Assembly: GCA_017860255.1 (NCBI GenBank)
Contig: JAFNAR010000014.1
Location: forward strand, 1-60,198
Reading direction: 5' to 3'
From: Bacteroidota bacterium
GTDB lineage: Bacteria > Bacteroidota > Bacteroidia > Bacteroidales > P3
Length of the DNA: 60,198 nucleotides
In this document: piece after piece, positions 26,658 through 36,118 of the stretch
Layout: each line of letters opens with the position of its first letter
Position numbering within the stretch: position 1 is the first letter of the stretch
The notes under the pieces: model-generated
The model's input: the letters and a program-made list of their open reading frames with translations, nothing else
Told to the model about the DNA's origin: nothing
Database searches by the model: none
Made by a program: the position numbers and the translations under genes

Positions 26658-28097
26658 ATGAAAGAGTATAAAGAAATATTTGATTTAATTAAGTCCAATA
26701 AGGTTAAAGGAATTTGTTTTGACTCAAGAGAGGCAGAAGAAGGATTTCTTTTTATTGCTCAAAAAGGTACAAATGTTGATGGACATAAATTTATTAAAAC
26801 TGCAATTTCAAAAGGTGCAAAATATGTAGTTTGTGAATTTATTCCAGAAGAAGTGGAAGAATTATCTCAAAAGAATAATGAGATATTGTTTTTTGTTGTT
26901 AAGAATAGCAGTAAAGCATTAGGATATATTGCTTCTGAATATTATGACAACCCTTCAAAAAAACTTAAGATTGTAGGAATAACAGGAACAAATGGGAAAA
27001 CTACAACTGTAACACTTTTGCATAATTTATTTATGCTTTTAGGTTATAAAGTTGGTTTGGTTTCTACAATTGTAAACAAGATAAACAATAGAGAAATAAA
27101 GGCTACTCACACAACGCCAGATGCTATAGAATTGAACAAATTATTTAATCAAATGGTTGTTGAAGGATGTGAATTTGTTTTTATGGAAGTAAGTTCTCAC
27201 GCAATTGTTCAAAACAGGATTGCTGGAGTTAATTTTGAAGGAGGAATTTTCTCAAATATCACTCATGACCATTTAGATTTTCATAAAACTTTTACTTCAT
27301 ACATTAAAGCTAAAAAAGCTTTCTTTGATAATCTTTCAGAAAAAGCATTTGCTCTAACTAATGTTGATGACCAAAATGGAATGGTTATGCTTCAAAACAC
27401 TAAAGCAAAGAAATACACATATAGTTTAAAGACTATTGCTGACTTTCATGCAATTGTTTTGGAAAATGATTTTGAAGCACAACTTCTAAATATTGAAGGA
27501 GTGGAATTGTGGACTAAATTAATTGGACAGTTTAATGCTTATAATGTTTTAGTTATTTATTCAACAGCGATTCTTTTAGGATTAAAAAAAGATGAGGTTT
27601 TAAAAGTTCTTAGTCAATTGGAGCCAGCTCAAGGTAGATTTGATGCTGTTTCAACATCAAAAGGGACAAAAGCTATTATTGATTACGCTCATACTCCTGA
27701 TGCTTTAATCAATGTGATAAAAACTATTAACCAAATAAGACAATCAAACGGAAGATTGATAACTATTGTAGGTTGTGGAGGAGATAGAGATAAAACTAAA
27801 AGACCAATTATGGCAAAAATTGCTGCTGAAAACTCCGATACATTAATACTTACAAGTGATAATCCAAGAACAGAAGAGCCTGAAGAAATATTAAAAGATA
27901 TGCAATCAGGACTGGATATAATTACAGAAAAGAAAAGTTTCACAATTGTAAATCGTCATGATGCAATTAAGTTGGCTTGTCAATTAGCAAATAAGGAAGA
28001 TGTTATTCTTGTTGCAGGAAAGGGACATGAAACTTATCAAGAAGTAAATGGAGTTAGACATCATTTTGATGATAAAGAAGAAGTATTGAAATATTAG
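26658..28097 (+). CDS. murE: UDP-MurNAc-L-Ala-D-Glu:meso-diaminopimelate ligase
   Basis: Adds the third residue of the peptidoglycan stem. The N-terminal UDP-binding domain is followed by the ATP-binding P-loop [11 protein letters not shown] (about 107-117), TTPDAIEL, and MEVSSHA. The C-terminal domain contains [12 protein letters not shown]. The DNPR motif marks meso-diaminopimelate rather than lysine as substrate, which fits Gram-negative-type peptidoglycan. At 479 residues it is full length. Its own substrate is the product of MurD, and the murD gene of this cluster is reduced to a C-terminal fragment. Confidence 0.95.
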   Translation: MKEYKEIFDLIKSNKVKGICFDSREAEEGFLFIAQKGTNVDGHKFIKTAISKGAKYVVCEFIPEEVEELSQKNNEILFFVVKNSSKALGYIASEYYDNPSKKLKIVGITGTNGKTTTVTLLHNLFMLLGYKVGLVSTIVNKINNREIKATHTTPDAIELNKLFNQMVVEGCEFVFMEVSSHAIVQNRIAGVNFEGGIFSNITHDHLDFHKTFTSYIKAKKAFFDNLSEKAFALTNVDDQNGMVMLQNTKAKKYTYSLKTIADFHAIVLENDFEAQLLNIEGVELWTKLIGQFNAYNVLVIYSTAILLGLKKDEVLKVLSQLEPAQGRFDAVSTSKGTKAIIDYAHTPDALINVIKTINQIRQSNGRLITIVGCGGDRDKTKRPIMAKIAAENSDTLILTSDNPRTEEPEEILKDMQSGLDIITEKKSFTIVNRHDAIKLACQLANKEDVILVAGKGHETYQEVNGVRHHFDDKEEVLKY

Positions 28098-28120
28098 TAA
28101 TAAATAATAAATATAAGATT

Positions 28121-29374
28121 ATGTTATATCACTTATTTACATGGTTAGATTTAGAATTTGGAGTCCCTGGAGCTGGAGCTTTTCATTATATTTCATTTCG
28201 TGCCGCAATGGCTGTAATAACATCATTGTTTATTACAATAATTTATGGTAAAAGAATTATTAGTTTTCTTAAAAGAAAGCAGATAGGGGAATCTATTCGT
28301 GAACTTGGACTGGAGGGTCAAAAGGAAAAGGAAGGAACTCCTACAATGGGAGGTATAATTATTTTAGCAGCAATTATTATTCCAACTCTTCTATTTGCTC
28401 GATTAGACAATATTTATATCATCATTATGCTTCTTACCACCATTTGGCTTGGTTTTATTGGCTTTTTGGATGATTATATTAAGGTTTTTAAACACGATAA
28501 AAAAGGATTAAAAGGAAAGTTTAAGATTATAGGTCAAGTGATCTTGGGAATTGTTGTTGGAGCAATGATTTATTTCCATCCAGATATTACAATCAAGGAA
28601 AAGACTGAAGTTGAAAAATATGCATTGGAGCATAATATTCAAAATGAAACAAAATATCAAAAAGCAAAATTAGAATTCTCTAAGGAGGCTAAGCAATCTA
28701 CCAAAACAACTATTCCTTTTGTGAAGAATAATGAATTTGATTACGCTTATCTTATGAAGTGGATTGGCGATGATTATAGAAATTGGGCTTGGATTATATT
28801 TATTCCAATTGTAATTTTTATTATTACAGCAGTTTCAAATGCAGCTAATTTAACTGATGGAATAGATGGTCTGGCAACAGGCGTCTCCTCAATTGTTGCT
28901 TCTACACTGGGGCTTCTGGCATGGATTTCGGGAAATATAATTTTTGCAAATTATTTGAATATTATGTTTATCCCAAATGCAGGAGAGTTAACCATTTTTA
29001 TTAGTGCTTTTGTTGGAGCAACGGCAGGTTTCTTATGGTATAACACCTATCCTGCTCAAATATTTATGGGAGATACTGGATCATTGGCTTTGGGAGGAAT
29101 TATTGCTGTAATAGCAATATTGATTCGAAAAGAATTACTTATTCCAATTCTTTGTGGAGTATTCTTTGCTGAAAGTATTTCTGTTATTATCCAAGTTACA
29201 TATTTTAAAATAACTAAACGTAAATACGGTGAAGGGAAAAGAGTATTCCTTATGGCGCCATTACATCACCACTACCAGAAAAAAGGATATGCAGAGCCAA
29301 AAATTGTTACAAGATTTATTTTAATCACAATAATATTAGCAATAGTCTCAATAATAACTCTTAAACTAAGATAA
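28121..29374 (+). CDS. mraY: Phospho-MurNAc-pentapeptide translocase
   Basis: An inner-membrane enzyme that transfers phospho-MurNAc-pentapeptide to undecaprenyl phosphate, forming lipid I. About ten transmembrane segments are visible. Signature elements: [21 protein letters not shown] (Asp-Asp pair), [15 protein letters not shown], the catalytic [11 protein letters not shown], and [10 protein letters not shown] near the end. At 417 residues it is longer than E. coli MraY (360), with a charged insert at about 165-215 that is usual in Bacteroidetes. It ends 2 bp before the murD-like remnant. Confidence 0.95.
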   Translation: MLYHLFTWLDLEFGVPGAGAFHYISFRAAMAVITSLFITIIYGKRIISFLKRKQIGESIRELGLEGQKEKEGTPTMGGIIILAAIIIPTLLFARLDNIYIIIMLLTTIWLGFIGFLDDYIKVFKHDKKGLKGKFKIIGQVILGIVVGAMIYFHPDITIKEKTEVEKYALEHNIQNETKYQKAKLEFSKEAKQSTKTTIPFVKNNEFDYAYLMKWIGDDYRNWAWIIFIPIVIFIITAVSNAANLTDGIDGLATGVSSIVASTLGLLAWISGNIIFANYLNIMFIPNAGELTIFISAFVGATAGFLWYNTYPAQIFMGDTGSLALGGIIAVIAILIRKELLIPILCGVFFAESISVIIQVTYFKITKRKYGEGKRVFLMAPLHHHYQKKGYAEPKIVTRFILITIILAIVSIITLKLR

Positions 29375-29376
29375 AC

Positions 29377-29913
29377 ATGACAATAGATTTATTAGCAAAA
29401 CAAGGAGCAAAAAAGGTATATACAAATCTTGCAGGAAGAACATATGAAGATATTTTGTTTAAGAGAAAGGAAATGCAGAATCAGTTTTCTCCTCAAATTG
29501 AACAAGAACATCAAAGAGAAGTTGTTGCTAAGATAAAAGATGTAAAGTTTATTAATGATGCATTTTCAATTAACTCAAACATTACTTGGTTTACAATGGA
29601 ACAGATTTCAAGTAGAATTGTTTGGATTGTGGAAAATGACAATGTTGAGCAGAATTATGATGGGCTAATTAGTACATGTAGAGAAAAGGTTGTGGCTCTA
29701 ATTTGTTATGGAAAGAATATTGAAATGCTTAAAAATACTTTTCAAGGAATAGTTCCTTCTATTCTTCCTGTAAATAATATTAATGATGCAGTAATTTTAG
29801 CAAGTGCTGTTGCTCAGGAGAATGATGTTGTGCTTTTTTCTCCTGCCAATGGTAGTAAGGAAGATATTGAGAAAAGAGGACTTGAATTTCGTAAGGCAGT
29901 TAATAATTTATAA
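29377..29913 (+). CDS. MurD C-terminal-domain remnant (no ATPase domain)
   Basis: A 178-residue protein in the exact murD slot between mraY and ftsW. Residues about 45-178 resemble the MurD C-terminal domain: EHQREVVAKIKDVKFIND, then NSNITWFTMEQISSRIVWIV, and a final LFSPANGS and EKRGLEFRKAV. Bacteroidetes MurD reads FINDSKATNxNSTW here. In this protein the Ser and Lys of that motif are Ala62 and Phe63, and the SPCCASFD stretch is also lost. There is no UDP-binding domain and no P-loop: mraY ends 2 bp before the ATG, so nothing upstream can supply them. The frame is open and in operon spacing, so it may be expressed. It should not be a D-Glu ligase. Function unknown. Confidence 0.75.
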   Translation: MTIDLLAKQGAKKVYTNLAGRTYEDILFKRKEMQNQFSPQIEQEHQREVVAKIKDVKFINDAFSINSNITWFTMEQISSRIVWIVENDNVEQNYDGLISTCREKVVALICYGKNIEMLKNTFQGIVPSILPVNNINDAVILASAVAQENDVVLFSPANGSKEDIEKRGLEFRKAVNNL

Positions 29914-29920
29914 AAACTAA

Positions 29921-31186
29921 ATGCATAGTATGCAGAAAAGCAAGTTTAAAATAAAAGTAAAAGGAGATAAAGTTATTTGGATGGTATTCCTTTTGCTGAT
30001 AATTATTTCAGCAATGGAGGTTTATAGTACTATCGGAAAAACTGTTTATGAACGTCAAGGGGGCTCTCCAATTATGATGTTTGCTAAACATATCTTTATT
30101 CTTTTCTTAGGAACTTGTGTTATGTATGCTGTCCATAATATTAAATACACTTATTTCTCTCGATTTGCCAAAATTGGTTTATATGTTTCTTTCATTCTTC
30201 TAACCCTGACTCTAATTTTAGGTTCTTTTGGAGATAAGGCTGCAGCTCGTTGGTTAACCATTCCTCTTATAGGTCAGTTTCAGCCTTCAGAAATTGTTAA
30301 GATTATACTTATAATTTATGTTGCAAGAGTATTAGCTTTATATCAAGATAATATTAAGTCAATGGAAGTATTTAAGAAATTAATGATTCCTATTTGCATA
30401 ATCTGTGTTTTGATTTTTCCAGAAAACTTTTCTACTGCAACCATTCTCTTCTTGATTTGCTTCTTTATGATGTATATTGGAAGAATTAATAATAAGTATT
30501 TAATTTTAATAGTGATTGTTGGTATTATTGCTGTAATTTCAGTCTTTGCTATATTGAAAGCTAACCCTGACTTGCTTTCTCGTGGAGGAACATGGGTGAA
30601 TAGAATTGAAGAATATTTAAGCGATGATAAAACTGCAATTACTCAATCCAATCAAGCTGAAATGGCAATTGCAACAGGAGGGTTCTTCGGTAAATTCTTG
30701 GGACATACAACTCAAGCAAGATTTTTAAGTGAAAGCCATAATGACTTTATTTATGCAATTATAATAGAAGAAGGAGGTATGCTTTTGGGCATAGTAATCA
30801 TTGCTCTTTATTTAATTCTACTGTATAGAGGAATACAAGTTGCTCGACGTTCAAAAGGTTATTTTGGTGCTTTTTGTGCAATTGGATTAATAATAATGAT
30901 TGTATTTCAAGCAATGATTAATATGTTTGTTGCAACTGGTATAACGCCAGTTACAGGACAAACTCTTCCTTTTGTTAGTTATGGAGGTACTTCGTTTTTG
31001 TTCAGTTGCATAGCTTTGGGGATTGTTTTGAGTATTAGTGCAAGTGCTAATAAGGATCAAGCTAAAGAAAAATTGGAAAAAGATATAACAGAAGAAGATT
31101 CTGTTGATTTAACTTCAGAAGAGAATAAAAGCAAAGAAGAAAATCAATCAGAAAATAATTTTGAAACAAAAGAACAGAACAATTAA
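29921..31186 (+). CDS. ftsW: Lipid II glycosyltransferase/SEDS protein FtsW
   Basis: A SEDS-family membrane protein that polymerises septal peptidoglycan with FtsI. About nine to ten transmembrane segments are visible. Family motifs include KAAARWLTIPLIGQFQPSEIVK, the loop AIATGGFFGKFLGHTTQARFLSESHNDFIYA read in pieces, and the C-terminal TGITPVTGQTLPFVSYGGTSF. At 421 residues it has an acidic/Gln-rich cytoplasmic tail (about 380-421). The first ATG (29921) is 7 bp after the murD-like stop, and a second in-frame ATG at 29930 is also possible. Confidence 0.95.
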   Translation: MHSMQKSKFKIKVKGDKVIWMVFLLLIIISAMEVYSTIGKTVYERQGGSPIMMFAKHIFILFLGTCVMYAVHNIKYTYFSRFAKIGLYVSFILLTLTLILGSFGDKAAARWLTIPLIGQFQPSEIVKIILIIYVARVLALYQDNIKSMEVFKKLMIPICIICVLIFPENFSTATILFLICFFMMYIGRINNKYLILIVIVGIIAVISVFAILKANPDLLSRGGTWVNRIEEYLSDDKTAITQSNQAEMAIATGGFFGKFLGHTTQARFLSESHNDFIYAIIIEEGGMLLGIVIIALYLILLYRGIQVARRSKGYFGAFCAIGLIIMIVFQAMINMFVATGITPVTGQTLPFVSYGGTSFLFSCIALGIVLSISASANKDQAKEKLEKDITEEDSVDLTSEENKSKEENQSENNFETKEQNN

Positions 31187-31198
31187 AATAAATACGAT

Positions 31199-32293
31199 AT
31201 GAAAGCAATAATAAGTGGAGGTGGAACTGGTGGACATATATTTCCTGCAATAGCAATTGCAAATGCAATTAAGGAAAAGTATCCAGGAGCTGATATTCTT
31301 TTTGTTGGAGCAAAAGGGAGAATGGAGATGGAGAAAGTTCCTCAAGCAGGTTATAAGATTGAGGGATTGTGGATAAGTGGTTTGCAAAGAAGACTTACTT
31401 GGAAAAACTTGTCATTTCCATTTAAAGTTATTTCAAGTACAATTAAAGCAAGAAAGATAATTAAGAAATTTAAACCAGATATTGTTATTGGAGTAGGAGG
31501 TTTTGCTTCAGGACCTACTCTTGAGGCTGCTTCTAAACTTGGTATTCCAACTCTTATTCAGGAACAAAATTCATATCCAGGAATAACAAACAAACTCTTA
31601 GCTAAAAAAGTTTCAAAGATATGTGTTGCATATGATAATATGACTCGTTGGTTTGAAGAAAAGAAGATTTGTTTTACTGGAAATCCAGTTCGTCAAAACA
31701 TTGTAGATATTAAAGATAAGAAAGAATTAGCTTTAAAGCATTTTGGACTAAATGAAAATCAGAAAACTGTGTTAGCAGTTGGGGGAAGTTTAGGAGCTTT
31801 AACAATAAACGAAAGTATTGCTCAAGGATTGAAGTATTTTGTTGATAATAATATACAAGTAATTTGGCAAACAGGTAAAAGTTATTTTGAAAAGGCAAAA
31901 CAGGAAGCAGCTAAATACAATTCTAATAATATAAAGGTTTTTGAATTTATATATGAAATGGATTTGGCATATAGTGTTGCAGATGTTATTGTTTCAAGAG
32001 CAGGAGCGATTGCCATTAGTGAGCTTTGTGTTATTGGGAAACCAACAATTTTAGTTCCAAGTCCAAATGTTGCAGAAGATCACCAAACTAAAAATGCTAT
32101 GGCTTTAGTCGAAAAGAATGCTGCATTATTGGTTAAAGATTCAATGGCTAGAGAAATATTAGTTAATGAGATAGATGCATTAATTAAGAATACTGATAAA
32201 CAATTAGAATTGAGTAATAACATTCTTAACTTAGGAGTTAAAGATGCTGATAAAAGAATACTTTCAATAGTGGAAGAGTTAATTAAAAAATAA
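31199..32293 (+). CDS. murG: UDP-GlcNAc transferase MurG (lipid II synthesis)
   Basis: A peripheral membrane GT28 glycosyltransferase that adds GlcNAc to lipid I. The N-terminal glycine-rich loop ISGGGTGGHIFPAIAIAN, VGVGGFASGP and QEQNSYPGITNK are characteristic. The C-terminal UDP-GlcNAc site includes GGSLGALTINE, SRAGAIAISEL and PNVAEDHQTKNA. At 364 residues it is full length. It is 12 bp after ftsW. Unusually for this tight cluster, 115 bp separate it from murC, and that gap is filled by a phased repeat. Confidence 0.96.
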   Translation: MKAIISGGGTGGHIFPAIAIANAIKEKYPGADILFVGAKGRMEMEKVPQAGYKIEGLWISGLQRRLTWKNLSFPFKVISSTIKARKIIKKFKPDIVIGVGGFASGPTLEAASKLGIPTLIQEQNSYPGITNKLLAKKVSKICVAYDNMTRWFEEKKICFTGNPVRQNIVDIKDKKELALKHFGLNENQKTVLAVGGSLGALTINESIAQGLKYFVDNNIQVIWQTGKSYFEKAKQEAAKYNSNNIKVFEFIYEMDLAYSVADVIVSRAGAIAISELCVIGKPTILVPSPNVAEDHQTKNAMALVEKNAALLVKDSMAREILVNEIDALIKNTDKQLELSNNILNLGVKDADKRILSIVEELIKK

Positions 32294-32295
32294 AT

Positions 32296-32400
32296 CAAGG
32301 ATAAATAAAAATAAGTGCCGACTTTTTTAGAAAAGTCGCCTTATATTTAAAAAAAGATGCCGTTTATTTTTGAAAAGAAGGAGTTTATTTTAAAAGAAGT
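32296..32400. repeat. Five 21-bp degenerate tandem units in the murG-murC gap
   Basis: The gap divides into units starting at 32296, 32317, 32338, 32359 and 32380. Units 2-5 begin GCCGACTTTTTTAG, GCCTTATATTTAAA, GCCGTTTATTTTTG and GGAGTTTATTTTAA, each continuing AAAAG or similar. Unit 1 (CAAGGATAAATAAAAA) is more distant. Unit 2 contains the hairpin GACTTTT / AAAAGTC. The array ends 8 bp before the murC ATG, so it occupies the leader of murC. It could modulate murC translation or be a protein-binding array. Nothing else is in the gap. Confidence 0.75.
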
Positions 32401-32408
32401 TTGAAGAA

Positions 32409-33752
32409 ATGAAAACATATTATTTTTTAGGTATTGGAGGAATTGGTATGAGTGCCATTGCAAGATATTTGAAGCAATCAGGCAATAATATCTTTGGGTA
32501 TGACAGAACAAAAACTCCACTTACTGAGGAATTGGAAAAGGAAGGAATGATAATTACCTATGAAGATGATATTTCTGCATTACCAAAAAATATTGATTTA
32601 GTAGTTTACACTCCTGCAATTCCTAAAGAAAATCATATTTATAACTATTTTCTTGAGAATAATTATTTGATGAAAAAACGTTCTCAAATTTTAGGTGAAA
32701 TAACAAAAGGGAAAAAATGTATTGCAATTGCAGGTACACATGGAAAGACAACTTGTTCAACCATGGTCGCTCACATTCTTCATAACAGTGAAATAGGTTG
32801 CAGCGCATTTTTGGGAGGGATTTCTAAAAACTTTAATTCTAATTATGTTATTAATCACAATAGTGATTATGTTGTTGTGGAAGCTGATGAATTTGACAGA
32901 TCTTTCTTAAATCTGACCCCAACAATTTCTGCAATTACTTCAATAGATGCAGACCATTTGGATATTTATGGTAATAAGGAAGAGCTTAAGAAATCTTTTA
33001 TTGAATTTGCAAAGCAAACAAGCGAGGTATTATTCTATAAATTTGGTTTGGAAATAGAATTGGATGAAGAAATGCCTTCTCAAACATATTCCTATACAAT
33101 TAAAGGATTTGATGCAGATTATTTTGCTGTAAATATTAGAAATTATAATGGAACTTATTATTTTGATTTAAGAACTCCTGACAAGATATACTATGATATT
33201 TGCCTGAACTATGGTGGAATTCATAATGTTGAAAATGCAGTTCTGGCTATTTCAATTGCATTAATGTGTGGAGTAAGTGAAGAAGATATGCGAAAAAGCG
33301 TTGCTTCATTCAGTGGTGCTCAAAGACGTTTTGATGTAAGAATAAAAAGAGATAATTTTATTTATATTGATGATTATGCACATCATCCAAATGAAATTAA
33401 AGCCTTTATAGAATCAGTACGTTTTCAATATCCTGATAAAAAGATTACTGGTGTATTTCAACCACATCTTTATTCAAGAACAAAGGATTTTGAAGATGAT
33501 TTTGTGAAAGAGTTAAGCAAATTGGATGAGGTTGTGCTTTTAGATATTTATCCTGCAAGAGAAAAACCAATACCAGGAGTTACATCCAAAGCATTGTTGT
33601 ATAAGATTGACAAGATGGATAAATATTATACTTTAAAAGAAGGACTTTTGGATTTGTTGGAAGCTCTATATCCAGAGATATTAGTAACAATGGGTGCTGG
33701 AGATATTTCTGAATTAGTGCCACTGATTGAAGAAAGATTTAAAGATGAGTAA
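32409..33752 (+). CDS. murC: UDP-N-acetylmuramate:L-alanine ligase
   Basis: Adds L-Ala, the first stem residue, to UDP-MurNAc. The N-terminal Rossmann-type domain begins FLGIGGIGMSAIARYL. The ATP P-loop is AGTHGKTTCSTM. The C-terminal ligase domain holds YIDDYAHHPNEIKAF and FQPHLYSRTKDF. At 447 residues it is complete, with every domain present, unlike the murD-like gene upstream. It overlaps ftsQ by 8 bp. Confidence 0.96.
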   Translation: MKTYYFLGIGGIGMSAIARYLKQSGNNIFGYDRTKTPLTEELEKEGMIITYEDDISALPKNIDLVVYTPAIPKENHIYNYFLENNYLMKKRSQILGEITKGKKCIAIAGTHGKTTCSTMVAHILHNSEIGCSAFLGGISKNFNSNYVINHNSDYVVVEADEFDRSFLNLTPTISAITSIDADHLDIYGNKEELKKSFIEFAKQTSEVLFYKFGLEIELDEEMPSQTYSYTIKGFDADYFAVNIRNYNGTYYFDLRTPDKIYYDICLNYGGIHNVENAVLAISIALMCGVSEEDMRKSVASFSGAQRRFDVRIKRDNFIYIDDYAHHPNEIKAFIESVRFQYPDKKITGVFQPHLYSRTKDFEDDFVKELSKLDEVVLLDIYPAREKPIPGVTSKALLYKIDKMDKYYTLKEGLLDLLEALYPEILVTMGAGDISELVPLIEERFKDE

Positions 33753-34593
33753 GAAGGGAAAAAGAATTTTGTTGTCATTATTTGTAGTTATACTATTGAT
33801 TGTTTTAATAGTATGCTCAAATATTTATGCAGGAAAGATTAATGTTAGCAAGGTTAATATTAAGGTTTCTTATGGCATTAGTGACACTATAGTTCTTGCA
33901 AATAATATCAATGAATCATTAAAGAATGAGTTCGGAGATTTCCTTCAAAAACAAAGAAAAGATATAAATCAAAAGCAAATAGAAAATTTCTTAATGCGAA
34001 ATCCTTATATAGAACAAGCTCAGGTTTATCAAACTCTTAAGGGAGTTTTAAATATTGAAATTAAGCAAAGAGAGCCAATTGTAAGAATTTATACACTTAG
34101 AAATAAAGAATATTATATTGATAAGTTTGGGAAAATTATATTGATTGATAATAATCAATTAACAGATGTTGTGGTTGCAAGTGGAAATATTGATGTAAAC
34201 AATTCCAATTTGGATAAGAATTTAGATGCAATTGATATTGAAAACAAAAAAGGATTTGATAAAACTCTATCAAATATCTATTATATCGCTCAAAAGCTTG
34301 CAAGTGATTCTATTTTAAATTATCAAATAGATCAAATATATGTTCCTGCAAAAGGTAACTATGAATTAATACCCAAAATAGGTAATTATATAATTAGAAT
34401 TGGAGAAAACAAAGATTTGGAAGAGGAGCTAATTAAACTAAGATATTTATATAAAGAGGCTTTTTCAAGAAATGGTTGGGATAATTACAGCATGGTTGAT
34501 TTACGATTTCGCCATCAGGTTGTTTGTACAAAAAAGGGAGGAGTTGAAACCACAATTGATAGCACTCAAACAACTACACAAAAGGTTAACTAA
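33745..34593 (+). CDS. ftsQ: Cell-division protein FtsQ/DivIB-like
   Basis: A bitopic divisome protein of about 282 residues. The basic N-terminus (MSKKGKR) precedes one transmembrane segment (about 8-26). A periplasmic POTRA-like part follows (about 35-100; MRNPYIEQAQVYQTLKGVLNIEIKQREPI read in pieces), then a beta domain with YYIDKFGKIILIDN. The frame is open from 33727, but I take the ATG at 33745, which gives the 8-bp ATGAGTAA overlap with murC. Sequence is weakly conserved as usual; position between murC and ftsA supports the call. Confidence 0.88.
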   Translation: MSKKGKRILLSLFVVILLIVLIVCSNIYAGKINVSKVNIKVSYGISDTIVLANNINESLKNEFGDFLQKQRKDINQKQIENFLMRNPYIEQAQVYQTLKGVLNIEIKQREPIVRIYTLRNKEYYIDKFGKIILIDNNQLTDVVVASGNIDVNNSNLDKNLDAIDIENKKGFDKTLSNIYYIAQKLASDSILNYQIDQIYVPAKGNYELIPKIGNYIIRIGENKDLEEELIKLRYLYKEAFSRNGWDNYSMVDLRFRHQVVCTKKGGVETTIDSTQTTTQKVN

Positions 34594-34642
34594 TCAATAA
34601 CCCAAAACTGAGTATAAGAAAATAATATAAAAATAAATTAAT

Positions 34643-35989
34643 ATGGAAAGAGAAATAGTAGTTGGTATCGATATCGGTACAACAAAAATAGCAGTTTTCA
34701 TAGGTTCAAAAGACGAACAAGGCAAGCCTATTATTCTTGGAATGGGTAAGTCCGAATCAATTGGAGTTGAAAGAGGGATTGTTAGGAATATTGAACAAAC
34801 ATCAATTTCTATTAAAAAAGCAGTTGAAGAGGTAGAGCAAAAAACGGGATATGTGGTTAAAGAGGTTTTTGTTGGAATTGCTGGAAATCAGATTAGAAAT
34901 ATTCAGCATAGAGGAAACATTATGCTCGAAACAAAAGGTCATATTATTAAAGAAGCCGATAGAGAGCGTTTAATTAAAGATCAAGAAAATCTTGTTTTGC
35001 AGCCAGGAGAAAAGATTATACATGTTGTTCCTCAAAGCTTTATTGTTGATGGAGATGGCGATATAATTAATCCAATTGGAATGCCAGGAAGTTGTTTGGA
35101 AGGTAATTTCAATATCATTACAGGTAATGTATCCAATATTGAGAACATTATTAGAAGTGTTGAAATGGCTAATTGTAAGGTAAGGAATTTGATTTTGGAA
35201 CCAATTGCTTCAGCAGAAGCAGTTGTTAATGCAAGTGAAAAAGAGGCTGGAGTTTGTTTAGTAGATATTGGAGGTGGTACAACTGATGTTGCAATTTTCC
35301 ATGATGGAATTCTTCGTCATACAGCTGTGATTCCTCTTGCAGGAAATGCCATAACTGATGATATTAAAGAAGGATGTTCAATAATTAAAACTCAGGCAGA
35401 AGCGCTTAAAACTCGTTTTGGCTCTTGCCTTAAAGAATCAGCAAAAGAAGATGAAATAATTGCAATCCCTGGCTTTAGAGGAAGAGACCCAAGAGAAATA
35501 TCAATGAAAACTCTTGCAGGTATTATTCAAGCGAGAATGGAGATGATAATTGACCAAGTTCTATTTGAGATAAAGAGTAAGAAGTATGAGAAAAAATTAA
35601 TTGCAGGTATTGTTTTGTCAGGTGGTGGTGCAAAGATGAGAGATTGTGTTCAGTTAACAGAATTCATAACAGGTATTGAATCAAGAGTTGGAACTCCTCA
35701 AGACCATTTGGGAGGAACAATTACAGAAGAAATCACCCATCCAATGCATGCAACAGGAATAGGTTTAATTTTGGAAGGTCTTAAAAAGTTAGAAAAAGAA
35801 GATAATTCCAATAGAACTCCTATGGCAACTAAGTTTAGTGATACTATTGTTGAGGAAAAAGAAGAAAAAATTGTTGAAGAAGAAGCTTCAAAAGAAAAAA
35901 ATGAGAAGAAAAAATCTTCAGATAACAAGACCAAAGGCTTTATAGTATCTTGGCTAGAAGGACTTTTTAAGGATGATGGTCCAGAATAG
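34643..35989 (+). CDS. ftsA: Cell-division protein FtsA
   Basis: An actin-like ATPase that anchors FtsZ to the membrane. The phosphate-1 motif is VGIDIGTTKIAVFIG at the N-terminus. The SHS2/1C region covers about 80-165, and the adenosine-binding VDIGGGTTDVAIF and VLSGGGAKMRD follow. The C-terminus has a charged linker (about 395-430; Lys/Glu-rich) and ends KGFIVSWLEGLFKD, an amphipathic membrane-targeting helix. At 448 residues it is typical. It is 49 bp after ftsQ. Confidence 0.96.
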   Translation: MEREIVVGIDIGTTKIAVFIGSKDEQGKPIILGMGKSESIGVERGIVRNIEQTSISIKKAVEEVEQKTGYVVKEVFVGIAGNQIRNIQHRGNIMLETKGHIIKEADRERLIKDQENLVLQPGEKIIHVVPQSFIVDGDGDIINPIGMPGSCLEGNFNIITGNVSNIENIIRSVEMANCKVRNLILEPIASAEAVVNASEKEAGVCLVDIGGGTTDVAIFHDGILRHTAVIPLAGNAITDDIKEGCSIIKTQAEALKTRFGSCLKESAKEDEIIAIPGFRGRDPREISMKTLAGIIQARMEMIIDQVLFEIKSKKYEKKLIAGIVLSGGGAKMRDCVQLTEFITGIESRVGTPQDHLGGTITEEITHPMHATGIGLILEGLKKLEKEDNSNRTPMATKFSDTIVEEKEEKIVEEEASKEKNEKKKSSDNKTKGFIVSWLEGLFKDDGPE

Positions 35990-36001
35990 TAGTTATAAAC
36001 A

Positions 36002-36009
36002 TATATTTG
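36002..36009 (+). promoter_or_regulatory. Putative ftsZ promoter, -7 element
   Basis: TATATTTG matches TAnnTTTG, 12 bp after the ftsA stop and about 110 bp before the ftsZ ATG. An internal promoter for ftsZ would be in keeping with the 129-bp gap, the largest within the cluster. Confidence 0.45.
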
Positions 36010-36118
36010 TTAAAAAGTAATGATAGTAATATTTTTATATCCAAAAATAATATACTATTTTTACAACTTGAAATAATAAAAGAATTTTACAATCAATAAT
36101 AAATCAAATCATATATAA

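Noticed and set aside
29377-29913. Full murD hidden by a frameshift
   Set aside because: mraY ends 2 bp upstream of the remnant and is itself complete, so there is no room for the missing 270 or so codons in any frame.
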